Below are positions 37,323 to 42,955 of a stretch of 42,955 bases of DNA, one piece after another (positions within the stretch are counted from its first letter, which is position 1; every line of letters starts with the position of its first letter). The DNA comes from a virus. Location of the stretch: positions 1 to 42,955 of IMG/VR virus record IMGVR_UViG_3300045738_002441; one strand, written 5' to 3'. The notes beneath the pieces are model-generated. The model was not told the origin of the DNA, ran no database searches, and saw nothing but the letters and a program-made list of their open reading frames with translations. A program made the translations under genes and the position numbers.

Positions 37323-37938
37323 TTCCAGCAAAGCAATCCCCAAAATCCTAGAGCATGAGGGCGGCTTCGTAAATCACCCCTCAGATCCAGGCGGCGCGAC
37401 GAACAAGGGCATCACGCTTGCCACGTTCCGCCGCTACATCAAGCCAAACGGAACCGTTGCGGATCTGAAAGCGCTGACGACGGCGCAGGCGGTGGCGGTC
37501 TATAAGCGGCAATACTGGGACGCGGTGAGCGCTGACCTCCTGCCGTCTGGCGTTGATTATGCCGTTGCAGACTTCGCGGTCAACAGCGGGCCATCGCGGG
37601 CGGCGAAGTATCTGCAAGCGGTGGTCGGCGCGACACAGGACGGGCAGATTGGCCCCGCGACTATCGCAGCCACAAAGACAATGCCCCCGCGTGAAGTGAT
37701 CGAACGACTGTGCGACGACCGGCTTGCGTTCATGAAGCGGATTCAGGGCGGCAAGCTGTGGCAGACCTTTGGCCGTGGGTGGCAGCGCCGCGTTGACGAC
37801 GTTCGCGCCGTGTCCCTGTCATGGGCCGCACAAGCGCCTGTGGACCACGTATCGCCACCGACCCCCGCAACACCCCCGCAACGCAGCGTATGGGCCGCTC
37901 TGGTCGCCGCGCTGCGCTCTCTCTGGAAAAGGACATAA
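37315..37938 (+). CDS. GH108 endolysin (N-acetylmuramidase type)
   Basis: 207 residues. I-L-E-H-E-G-G-F-V-N-H-P-S-D-P-G-G-A-T-N-K-G-I-T (about 11-34) carries catalytic E15 in the E-G-G-F/Y motif of glycoside hydrolase family 108. A peptidoglycan-binding part follows near 95-150 (G-A-T-Q-D-G-Q-I-G-P-A-T-I). There is no signal peptide, so it needs the holin. GGAGA is four bases before the start. The tail (180-207) is Pro-rich and basic. Confidence 0.92.
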   Translation: MDNSSKAIPKILEHEGGFVNHPSDPGGATNKGITLATFRRYIKPNGTVADLKALTTAQAVAVYKRQYWDAVSADLLPSGVDYAVADFAVNSGPSRAAKYLQAVVGATQDGQIGPATIAATKTMPPREVIERLCDDRLAFMKRIQGGKLWQTFGRGWQRRVDDVRAVSLSWAAQAPVDHVSPPTPATPPQRSVWAALVAALRSLWKRT

Positions 37939-37939
37939 C

Positions 37940-38137
37940 ATGGCACTTGCAATTCGAATGATCCTCTATGCCCTGTCTGCGTTTATCGCGGGCATGGGGT
38001 GGGCGTCTTTTGACGAAGGCGCGGGAACGCTGACCGTGAACCTTGACGACATCGCAACGATTGCCGCCGGGGCGGTCACCTTTGCCGGTACGTTCATCGC
38101 GTCCAGATGGGCCAAGGCGAGGGGCGGGAAGACGTGA
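37940..38137 (+). CDS. holin-like two-span membrane protein (65 aa)
   Basis: 65 residues: M-A-L-A-I-R-M-I-L-Y-A-L-S-A-F-I-A-G-M-G-W (span 1), acidic loop, I-A-T-I-A-A-G-A-V-T-F-A-G-T-F-I-A (span 2), basic end (R-W-A-K-A-R). Both ends inside would give a class II holin shape. It sits directly after the endolysin. The family is not named with certainty. Confidence 0.65.
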   Translation: MALAIRMILYALSAFIAGMGWASFDEGAGTLTVNLDDIATIAAGAVTFAGTFIASRWAKARGGKT

Positions 38138-38325
38138 AGCGCATAATTATCGCAGTCGCAATCATCTGCGCCTTGGGCGTGTTTCTCTACTGGCAGGGCG
38201 GGAAAGACACGCGGCAATCCGCCCGCGAAACCACAATCACCCGCGAAAAGGATATCGGACATGCAATTAAAGATACTGATGCTGCCCCTTCTTGGCGTGA
38301 ACAGCTGCATGAACGGAACAAGTGA
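38134..38325 (+). CDS. Rz-like inner-membrane spanin (63 aa)
   Basis: From GTG 38134 (GTGA overlap): M-K-R-I-I-I-A-V-A-I-I-C-A-L-G-V-F-L-Y-W, a single N-terminal membrane anchor, then a charged region. It is short for an Rz. The overlapping downstream frame encodes a lipoprotein, the Rz/Rz1 arrangement. Together they would fuse inner and outer membranes at lysis. Confidence 0.65.
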   Translation: MKRIIIAVAIICALGVFLYWQGGKDTRQSARETTITREKDIGHAIKDTDAAPSWREQLHERNK

Positions 38326-38461
38326 TACAGCATTTTGCGGCCCCGACTTCACCGGCGCAATCGAACGCCTTGCCGATGCACTACCAAACCCCCAGACGCC
38401 CGACGACGTGGGCAGGGCGGGCACTGCGGTTGTTCGCGGACATGACGCGGGGTGCGCTTAG
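38261..38461 (+). CDS. Rz1-like outer-membrane lipoprotein spanin (66 aa)
   Basis: 66 residues: M-Q-L-K-I-L-M-L-P-L-L-G-V-N-S-C, a short signal with a lipobox-like V-N-S-C (Cys 16). The mature part has D-T-A-F-C-G-P-D and ends G-H-D-A-G-C-A. It starts inside the Rz-like gene in another frame (65-nt overlap), as Rz1 genes do. The Asn at the -2 position is slightly unusual for a lipobox. Confidence 0.7.
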   Translation: MQLKILMLPLLGVNSCMNGTSDTAFCGPDFTGAIERLADALPNPQTPDDVGRAGTAVVRGHDAGCA

Positions 38462-38462
38462 T

Positions 38463-38885
38463 ATGGATGGGCGGATCTACCACAAGGACAGGCGGCTTGA
38501 GTGGTCCCTAGCAGCGGGCACGTTCGGCTTCGGCATCTGGCTTGCTGACGGGTCACGGTCGATGGACAGCGAAGCCTATCTGGTGCTGCGTTCCTGGATG
38601 TACGAAAGCGATTGGGCGCTGCTGTTCCTGATCACGGGGGCGCTGCATATGGTGGCGCTTGGCATTAACGGGCGGGCATGGTGGACGCCATTCATACGCT
38701 CAGCAGTCACCGCGATTAACGCGCTGGTGTACGCCAGCTTTGCAACGGGTTTCTGGCTTATGGACGCCTCGTCAACTGCGGTCTTCATGTATTCATGGGC
38801 CAGCACGCAGGCGCTTGTCTGCATCTACGGCGCTGTAAAGGACGTGTCCCGCGTTTGGAGGGCATGGCTAAATGAGCGCAAATGA
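38463..38885 (+). CDS. four-span membrane protein (140 aa)
   Basis: The start at 38463 (MDGRIYHKDRRLEWSLAAGT) comes just after the Rz1-like stop; an upstream GTG (38322) would overlap the spanin genes. Four hydrophobic segments can be seen (about 16-28, 50-68, 75-95, 100-125). The basic C-terminus, R-V-W-R-A-W-L-N-E-R-K, should be cytoplasmic. It lies in the lysis cassette and could be a second holin or antiholin. No family is recognised. Confidence 0.65.
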   Translation: MDGRIYHKDRRLEWSLAAGTFGFGIWLADGSRSMDSEAYLVLRSWMYESDWALLFLITGALHMVALGINGRAWWTPFIRSAVTAINALVYASFATGFWLMDASSTAVFMYSWASTQALVCIYGAVKDVSRVWRAWLNERK

Positions 38886-39069
38886 TTACGCCGCTATTCT
38901 AGGATCGGTTGCCGCCTTGATTATTGCAATCGGCGGTCTGGCGGTCTGGCGCGAAAAGAAAGAGCCGACACCCCCGGCACGGCCTGACGATAGAGCGCAG
39001 CGCATCGAAAGCACGTTGCAGCGCATCGAAAGCAAGATCGACATTCTCACAGATCGCATCCCCCGATAA
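38872..39069 (+). CDS. single-span coiled-coil membrane protein (65 aa)
   Basis: 65 residues: N-terminal span A-A-I-L-G-S-V-A-A-L-I-I-A-I-G-G-L-A-V-W (about 7-26), Pro-rich hinge, and a coiled-coil end (R-I-E-S-T-L-Q-R-I-E-S-K-I-D-I-L). This form is shared by XhlA-like lysis proteins and some i-spanins. Overlaps the previous gene by 14 nt. Confidence 0.65.
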   Translation: MSANDYAAILGSVAALIIAIGGLAVWREKKEPTPPARPDDRAQRIESTLQRIESKIDILTDRIPR

Positions 39070-39080
39070 GGAGCGCCCCC

Positions 39081-39272
39081 ATGCGTGACCGGATCGTTGC
39101 CGCCGTTGAAAGCCTGTCGTGGCGCTCCTGCTACCTAGTTACCGGCCTGCGTATCTCGTGGTGCGGCTTGGCGCATTGGGCGGGCAGGCGGCGCGTGGTG
39201 TGGGTGCTGGATAGGCTGTTCCATCGTCGGGAAACTAACCATTGCAGCCGTTCGTTTGAGCGGTGGTATTAG
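39081..39272 (+). CDS. last gene of the rightward late operon (63 aa)
   Basis: 63 residues: M-R-D-R-I-V-A-A-V-E-S-L-S-W, rich in Trp, Arg and Cys. AAGGAG lies seven bases upstream, a strong ribosome site. No family is recognised. Its stop abuts the terminator hairpin at 39271, and its 3' end overlaps a convergent gene by 38 nt. Confidence 0.6.
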   Translation: MRDRIVAAVESLSWRSCYLVTGLRISWCGLAHWAGRRRVVWVLDRLFHRRETNHCSRSFERWY

Positions 39273-39402
39273 CCGCGTCCTCTTGATTGGGGGCGCGGCT
39301 TTCGTCGTTCATGGGGCGCTCTGTTATGACCGCCTCTATCGTGCGTAGTTGGAAAGCAGCCTTGGCCTTTGCCAGATCGCGCAGAACGGCTGCGGCGTCC
39401 AT
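39235..39402 (-). CDS. 55-aa hypothetical protein
   Basis: MDAAAVLRDLAKAKAAFQLR, helical first half, polar Asn/Thr-rich end. The start overlaps the upstream gene's stop by one base (TGATG). Its 3' end crosses the late-operon terminator and the end of the convergent gene, so it marks the end of the leftward accessory operon. Function is unknown. Confidence 0.55.
   Translation of the reverse strand: MDAAAVLRDLAKAKAAFQLRTIEAVITERPMNDESRAPNQEDAANTTAQTNGCNG
39271..39303 (+). terminator. strong terminator of the late operon
   Basis: AGCCGCGTCCTC pairs with GGGGGCGCGGCT (39271-39282 / 39289-39300, 12 pairs with G-U allowed) around TTGATT, followed by TTTC. It lies at the end of the lysis genes and stops the rightward transcript before the leftward accessory genes. 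Confidence 0.75.
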
Positions 39403-39722
39403 CACTCTCCCCCTTCTGACAGGGCGCGTAAAGCGGCGGCCATAGCTGCGGGTGCGTCACGCTGGTCGGCTTCTTCCCAAAACGCATTCCAAACAGCCTG
39501 CCAGTCAATATCGCCTTTGTTCATTTCGGGGTGGTCGAATGGGTTTTCCATCTTATCCAGCAGCACCTTCGCCGCCTCTGCTACCGTAATAGGGCGGGCG
39601 TCAGCGCGGATGTATTCAACAGCGTCTGGACCGCCAGCGTCCGGCCAATCCCAAGGCCCCGAAGCCCAGTTGTCGTTTTGAGCAGAAACCAATGCCCATA
39701 TCCTGCTTGGCGCGTCTGTCAT
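39402..39722 (-). CDS. hypothetical accessory protein (106 aa)
   Basis: 106 residues. The opening I-W-A-L-V-S-A-Q-N-D-N-W with later D-A-V-E-Y-I-R-A-D is a motif found in many short phage proteins. The rest, D-I-D-W-Q-A-V-W-N-A-F-W-E-E-A-D, is helical, aromatic and acidic. ATGA overlap with the gene before it. Function is unknown. Confidence 0.7.
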   Translation of the reverse strand: MTDAPSRIWALVSAQNDNWASGPWDWPDAGGPDAVEYIRADARPITVAEAAKVLLDKMENPFDHPEMNKGDIDWQAVWNAFWEEADQRDAPAAMAAALRALSEGGE

Positions 39723-40234
39723 GTCGTCTCCTTTGCTGCGGCTAGGAAGGCCAAGTCAGATGTGTTGTCATAGCCATTAGATGCCATCCAATCTGCTATA
39801 GACTCTACATATTCCACCAGCGCCTTAATCTTGGCGTCTTTGGCGTCTTGGGCGTCGATGTGGGCGGAAGGTTCGCGGTGATTTGAGTAAACGGTCTTTG
39901 GTGAGATGGTGGCATCGGTATATCCTTTCCGCCATCCAAATTGACCGTTGGTAAATCCAGCGTCAGCCAAAGATTGCCTTGCGTCGCGCTCTGTCGTAAA
40001 CTCCCCAAAGTGAACGGCTGGACCGCGCAGTTCGTTTCCAGACGTGTATGTCGTGACGTTCCATACCTTCGCGTAGTCGCAAACCCCGTTTTCTGTCGCT
40101 TTGGCCCGTTCATTAAGGGGTCGGTATTCTTCGCGCAGCCGTGCGATCTCGGCGCACATTTCGCGAACCTCCTCATCATTTAGAACCATACCCCGTGCCA
40201 TTACTTCTAGCGGATATTTTGCCCAGTCTGTCAT
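39719..40234 (-). CDS. hypothetical accessory protein (171 aa)
   Basis: The start at 40234 (MTDWAKYPLEVMARGM) has a perfect AAGGAGG eight bases upstream. An N-terminal helical part (E-V-R-E-M-C-A-E-I-A-R-L-R-E-E) leads to a beta-rich centre (A-V-H-F-G-E-F-T-T-E-R-D-A-R-Q-S-L) and a helical end. No family is recognised. It is the largest gene of the leftward accessory operon. Confidence 0.7.
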   Translation of the reverse strand: MTDWAKYPLEVMARGMVLNDEEVREMCAEIARLREEYRPLNERAKATENGVCDYAKVWNVTTYTSGNELRGPAVHFGEFTTERDARQSLADAGFTNGQFGWRKGYTDATISPKTVYSNHREPSAHIDAQDAKDAKIKALVEYVESIADWMASNGYDNTSDLAFLAAAKETT

Positions 40235-40262
40235 CGTCTCTGCCTCCTTGGCGTGGTGGGGG

Positions 40263-40568
40263 TTAGGCGTCCAGTGACAGCTCACCGTATGAGCCTATGT
40301 GCCTCTCCATGCTGTCAACGCTCAGAAGCAGGCCGCGTCGTGTCAACTCCGCAATGAAATCGGTGTGCACGTCGCCATCATACCAGCCCGCCTTCGCTTC
40401 GGCCTGTGATTCCTTTTCCCGTATCTCGCCTGCGATATGCCGAGCGTCGCCAATTGTTAGGTTGTCCAGCGCAACGAAATCGCCAAACAAACTGTAGTCG
40501 CTGTATTCTCCGGTGGTGAAGTGTACCAGCTTGCCAGCGGTTAGAAACATCTCTGGGTTTTCGTCCAT
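40263..40568 (-). CDS. hypothetical accessory protein (101 aa)
   Basis: 101 residues, acidic: H-F-T-T-G-E-Y-S-D-Y-S-L-F-G-D-F-V-A-L near 16-34 and T-D-F-I-A-E-L-T-R-R-G-L-L near 69-81. AGGAG is upstream. The E-Y-S-D-Y motif appears in other small phage proteins. Function is unknown. Confidence 0.7.
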   Translation of the reverse strand: MDENPEMFLTAGKLVHFTTGEYSDYSLFGDFVALDNLTIGDARHIAGEIREKESQAEAKAGWYDGDVHTDFIAELTRRGLLLSVDSMERHIGSYGELSLDA

Positions 40569-40632
40569 CGTTCTCTCTCCTTTATCCGTTGAGCCTAGAC
40601 ATGCTCAGGTGTTGCGCCGGTAGGGCGGGGGT

Positions 40633-40803
40633 TCACGAAACCAGTTCGTCGGGGTCCAACCCGAACCGCTGGCAAAGATGGTGTGCGTTGGTCTTTCCAA
40701 TCGCAAATACATGCATCACCGCGACCCAGCGATAATGCTTTCCGCGCTTAAATTTATCGCGCGCCGCGTGGACTGCCCGCTCCAATAATTGTTCGTCGCT
40801 CAT
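40633..40803 (-). CDS. 56-aa small helical protein, HTH-like
   Basis: The start at 40803 (MSDEQLLERAVHAARDKFKR) has GGGAGG five bases upstream; longer in-frame starts overlap the upstream gene. The end, A-H-H-L-C-Q-R-F-G-L-D-P-D-E-L-V, looks like a single HTH-type helix pair. It may bind DNA and regulate this block, inferred weakly. Confidence 0.6.
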   Translation of the reverse strand: MSDEQLLERAVHAARDKFKRGKHYRWVAVMHVFAIGKTNAHHLCQRFGLDPDELVS

Positions 40804-40819
40804 GCTGGCCTCCCGGGGG

Positions 40820-41035
40820 TTACACGAATGCGCTATAGCCGGAAGCGCCTCCGCTCTCTTTGGCTTCCAGCAGCCGTAGTCCAGCCTCCATTTCCAGGAT
40901 CTTCTGCCGCAGAAAGTCGGGGTACGATGACCGACTGCTAAGCGGAGCAGAGCGGTTGATTTCATCACACTCCGCAATCTCTGCCCGACGCCTCGAAATT
41001 TCAGCTTTCAGCTTATTGATTTGCGTATCCATCAT
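40820..41035 (-). CDS. coiled-coil protein, first gene of the leftward accessory operon
   Basis: 71 residues: I-N-K-L-K-A-E-I-S-R-R-R-A-E-I-A-E, then a second helix, I-L-E-M-E-A-G-L-R-L-L-E. AGGAG is just upstream; the first or second Met may start. It follows the TTGACA promoter at 41080. Function is unknown. Confidence 0.65.
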   Translation of the reverse strand: MMDTQINKLKAEISRRRAEIAECDEINRSAPLSSRSSYPDFLRQKILEMEAGLRLLEAKESGGASGYSAFV

Positions 41036-41061
41036 TCATCTCCTATCTGCTGCTAAATCTT

Positions 41062-41107
41062 GGCATAAAGAATGCCCCTTGTCAACTGCCAATCGTTGGC
41101 GTAATAT
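41062..41107. promoter_or_regulatory. divergent promoter pair sharing one -35 box, with two palindromes
   Basis: Rightward: TTGTCA (41079-41084), 17 nt, TAATAT (41102-41107). Leftward: TTGACA (41085-41080), 17 nt, CAAGAT. The two -35 boxes overlap. A palindrome sits in each spacer: GGCAT-AAAGA-ATGCC (41062-41076) and GCCAA-TCG-TTGGC (41088-41100). These look like operators controlling both accessory operons. Confidence 0.65.
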
Positions 41108-41113
41108 AACCCC

Positions 41114-41287
41114 ATGACATGGCAAGAGAAACTGAGCGCGTCAGAGCGCCGTAAACTAGACGCAGCCCGCAATCGCCGCGATAAATTCGCGGGTGAATAC
41201 AAAGCGTTGCGACTGAAACTTAAGAGCAAGGCGGATGCGCTGATACGGGCCGAGAAAGCCAAGACGCCACCCCCTTCTAAGCAATAA
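41114..41287 (+). CDS. 57-aa basic helical protein, probably leaderless
   Basis: MTWQEKLSASERRKLDAARN, strongly basic throughout, ending T-P-P-P-S-K-Q. The ATG is about seven bases after the TAATAT box with no Shine-Dalgarno, so the mRNA should be leaderless. It may bind nucleic acid because of charge. No family is recognised. Confidence 0.6.
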   Translation: MTWQEKLSASERRKLDAARNRRDKFAGEYKALRLKLKSKADALIRAEKAKTPPPSKQ

Positions 41288-41299
41288 GGAGAACACCCC

Positions 41300-41485
41300 G
41301 TGAGATACGAGCCGAGCCTTTTACGCAAAGTGAACGAGACCCCCGCGCTTCTATCGCTGCTGCATGACGCGAACCTTTTGCCGGAACAGGTCAACAGCGA
41401 ACGCGACTTCACATGCTTGCAGGCCGTCGTGCTTGCCTACAGCGCTGGCGAACAGGCGTCACAGCCCGCCCGCCGCGAACCCTGA
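41300..41485 (+). CDS. small hypothetical protein (61 aa)
   Basis: From GTG 41300 with AAGGAG eight bases upstream: M-R-Y-E-P-S-L-L-R-K-V-N-E-T-P. Helical, followed by Q-A-V-V-L-A-Y-S-A-G-E. Belongs to the short rightward accessory operon. No family is recognised. Confidence 0.6.
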   Translation: MRYEPSLLRKVNETPALLSLLHDANLLPEQVNSERDFTCLQAVVLAYSAGEQASQPARREP

Positions 41486-41505
41486 CCATATCAAAGGAGA
41501 GAGAC

Positions 41506-41724
41506 GTGGGACTGATAGATGATCTGAGCGACGCGCAACTAAGCGCCTCGGCATCGTCGCTAAACAATGGCTGCGCGGGATGCGGTCAGGATAGCAACAC
41601 TCTTTCGGATGCGGTGGACACTATAGAGGGGCTAAGCCTTCTCGCTGCGGAATTGTGGGGGATGCTGACGCCGGAGCAAAAGCGCCGCCTAGAGGACCGA
41701 TATCATCTGGCGCAAGCGTTTTGA
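41506..41724 (+). CDS. small hypothetical protein (72 aa)
   Basis: From GTG 41506 with AAGGAG six bases upstream: M-G-L-I-D-D-L-S-D-A-Q-L. A C-x2-C pair (C-A-G-C) near residue 24 and a helical C-terminus (P-E-Q-K-R-R-L-E-D-R-Y-H) follow. It ends 40 nt before the convergent integrase gene end. No family is recognised. Confidence 0.6.
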   Translation: MGLIDDLSDAQLSASASSLNNGCAGCGQDSNTLSDAVDTIEGLSLLAAELWGMLTPEQKRRLEDRYHLAQAF

Positions 41725-41764
41725 CCCCACCCCATAGCCCCAAACAGGCGGTATAAGTTTCGCG

Positions 41765-42955
41765 CTACCCCCGCAGCTTGATTACCTCAGCGCTGGATTG
41801 CGTCACATGCGCGGCCCACTTGTCCATGACGATCCGGCGGCGGTCTAGCAGATCCGAGCGGGCATAGGCGCGTTCAACACGGCCCTTGATCTGGTGCCCC
41901 AATATGGTTTCGGCAACGTCCCAAGGCTGGTCTGTATCTTCGGCCCACGTTCGAAAGCTGGACCGGAACCCGTGCGGCCGGCCGGCCTCCCCCTGAGCGG
42001 CGAGTTCCTTGCGTAGCGCTGCCTCAGTGATATGACCGCCTCGCTTGCGGTAGGACGGGAACAAGTAGGTTTCATTCACCTTACGCGCCGTTTCGATGAT
42101 CTCTAGCGCCTCGTCGCCAAGGGGAACCCTGAACGGCTGAACCTTCCCCCGCATCCCTTTTATCCTGTCGGCCGGCACCGTCCATATGCCGTCCTCTATC
42201 TCGTCAAACCGCGCCCCAAGGCATCCGGCTTCCCGTACGCAGGTTAATATCATCCACCGCAAGCACAGCTTAGGCGATGACATGCCGGCCAGCTTGCCAT
42301 ACAGCGCCGGCACCTCTTGCCAGGGCGTCGAAGTCACGTTTTCGGTTTGGTGGTCTACCTTCCCCAGCATAACGCGGGCAGCATCAGCGACGAACGGCCG
42401 GCAGTCATACCCCATGAGTTCGGCTTGCTGAAATATGAAGCGGGTTCTCTGCCATGCCTTTACGGCCGTAGGGTGTTTGGTTTTCCAGATCGGCCGTAGG
42501 CAGGTGGCAATATCGGATTGGTGAATTTCGGATATGCGGCGCTGGCCTAGCTTCGGGATCACATGCACGCGCAACGGGCTGAACCATTTCCCTCTGTCGC
42601 CATCCCCGCGCAAGCCGGCCTTGTGTGATTCAAATACCAGTTCGGCAATATCGGCAAAGGTGGGGGCCTCTTTGTCCTGAGCGGCTTTCTCGGCGTCTCT
42701 CAGGCGGTTGCGCTCCGATATCGGGTCAACCCCCGACGCAAGGACGCCGGCCCACGTATCACGCGCCTTTCTGGCGTCGGCTAAACCGACGGCATCCAAG
42801 GTGCCAAGCCCCATTTCGCGGGTCTGCTTTAGGTGGGTGTAGCGCCATATCCAGTTGCCGCCCGCCTCCTTCTTAATGAGGAAAAGCCCGCCGCCATCAA
42901 AGAGCCGGCCGGGCTTTGAATTGCGCACGGCAATGGATGTTAGCTTGTTCTTCAC
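41765..42955 (-). CDS. int: tyrosine-type phage integrase
   Basis: 396 residues from the GTG at the window edge. DUF4102-like N-terminus (S-K-P-G-R-L-F-D-G-G-G-L-F-L), core-binding domain (about 98-190), and catalytic domain with R241, H328, R331, H354 and Y364 in place. It catalyses integration and excision at att. The family's usual N-terminus is only slightly longer, so the protein is likely complete, but codons beyond the edge cannot be excluded. Its 5' end points out of the window, where an att site is expected. Confidence 0.95.
   Translation of the reverse strand: MKNKLTSIAVRNSKPGRLFDGGGLFLIKKEAGGNWIWRYTHLKQTREMGLGTLDAVGLADARKARDTWAGVLASGVDPISERNRLRDAEKAAQDKEAPTFADIAELVFESHKAGLRGDGDRGKWFSPLRVHVIPKLGQRRISEIHQSDIATCLRPIWKTKHPTAVKAWQRTRFIFQQAELMGYDCRPFVADAARVMLGKVDHQTENVTSTPWQEVPALYGKLAGMSSPKLCLRWMILTCVREAGCLGARFDEIEDGIWTVPADRIKGMRGKVQPFRVPLGDEALEIIETARKVNETYLFPSYRKRGGHITEAALRKELAAQGEAGRPHGFRSSFRTWAEDTDQPWDVAETILGHQIKGRVERAYARSDLLDRRRIVMDKWAAHVTQSSAEVIKLRG

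Noticed and set aside
1-42955. CRISPR array, insertion sequence or transposase
   Set aside because: I saw no regular repeat-spacer pattern, no transposase-like protein and no paired terminal repeats.

Overview
The window reads as an almost complete temperate siphophage (prophage) of an alphaproteobacterium, most likely a member of the Rhodobacterales. The basis is the Rhodobacterales-like SSB, a GapR/DUF2312 gene, a GTA-type tail assembly chaperone, high-GC codon use and an HK97-type structural module. Nearly every base is coding, genes are joined by ATGA, GTGA or TAATG overlaps, and the first and last bases coincide with a stop codon (base 1) and a start codon (base 42955).

Layout. Bases 1-8312 (minus strand) are a leftward early operon of about 24 mostly small genes. 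It carries a recombination module (ERF annealing protein, YqaJ exonuclease, SSB, NinB/Orf, HNH nucleases), a GapR-like nucleoid protein and a PAPS-reductase-like enzyme. Bases 8313-8926 are the immunity region: a short HTH repressor read leftward, with TAGAC-N4-GTCTA operators at both the leftward and rightward promoters. Bases 8927-15354 (plus) hold a Cro-like gene, a DUF1376 replication gene with an origin-like repeat cluster inside it, and many small phage genes ending in a DUF6456-like protein. Bases 15365-18048 are a cassette region with a GIY-YIG nuclease, a tRNA-Ala(UGC), a Lar-like zinc protein, an HNH-AP2 nuclease and the terminase-associated HNH nuclease.

Bases 18049-36008 are the packaging, head and tail operon: cos-like region, TerS, TerL, portal, ClpP-like protease, capsid, connectors, tail tube, a frameshifted tail chaperone pair, tape measure, distal tail and hub proteins, and a beta-helix tailspike. 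An EpsG/Wzy-like polymerase gene split by an in-frame stop follows (36062-37120). Then comes a lysis cassette (GH108 endolysin, holin-like protein, Rz/Rz1-like spanins, further membrane proteins), closed by a strong terminator at 39271. Bases 39235-41724 are an accessory block of small genes read outward from a divergent promoter pair. Bases 41765-42955 (minus) encode a tyrosine integrase.

The most unusual pattern is one RNA hairpin family found three times (2741-2781 minus, 15398-15437 and 17080-17118 plus). Each copy sits just after its own promoter, at the predicted 5' end of the transcript, and each leads into a different type of free-standing endonuclease (zinc/HNH, GIY-YIG, HNH-AP2). 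The inner stem changes length between copies with both strands changing together. This suggests a shared regulatory leader used by unrelated selfish nuclease genes. Other notable points are an A9 slippery site in the tail chaperone, a reversed secreted moron gene within the tail genes, intact overlapping spanins, and numerous very small coupled genes.
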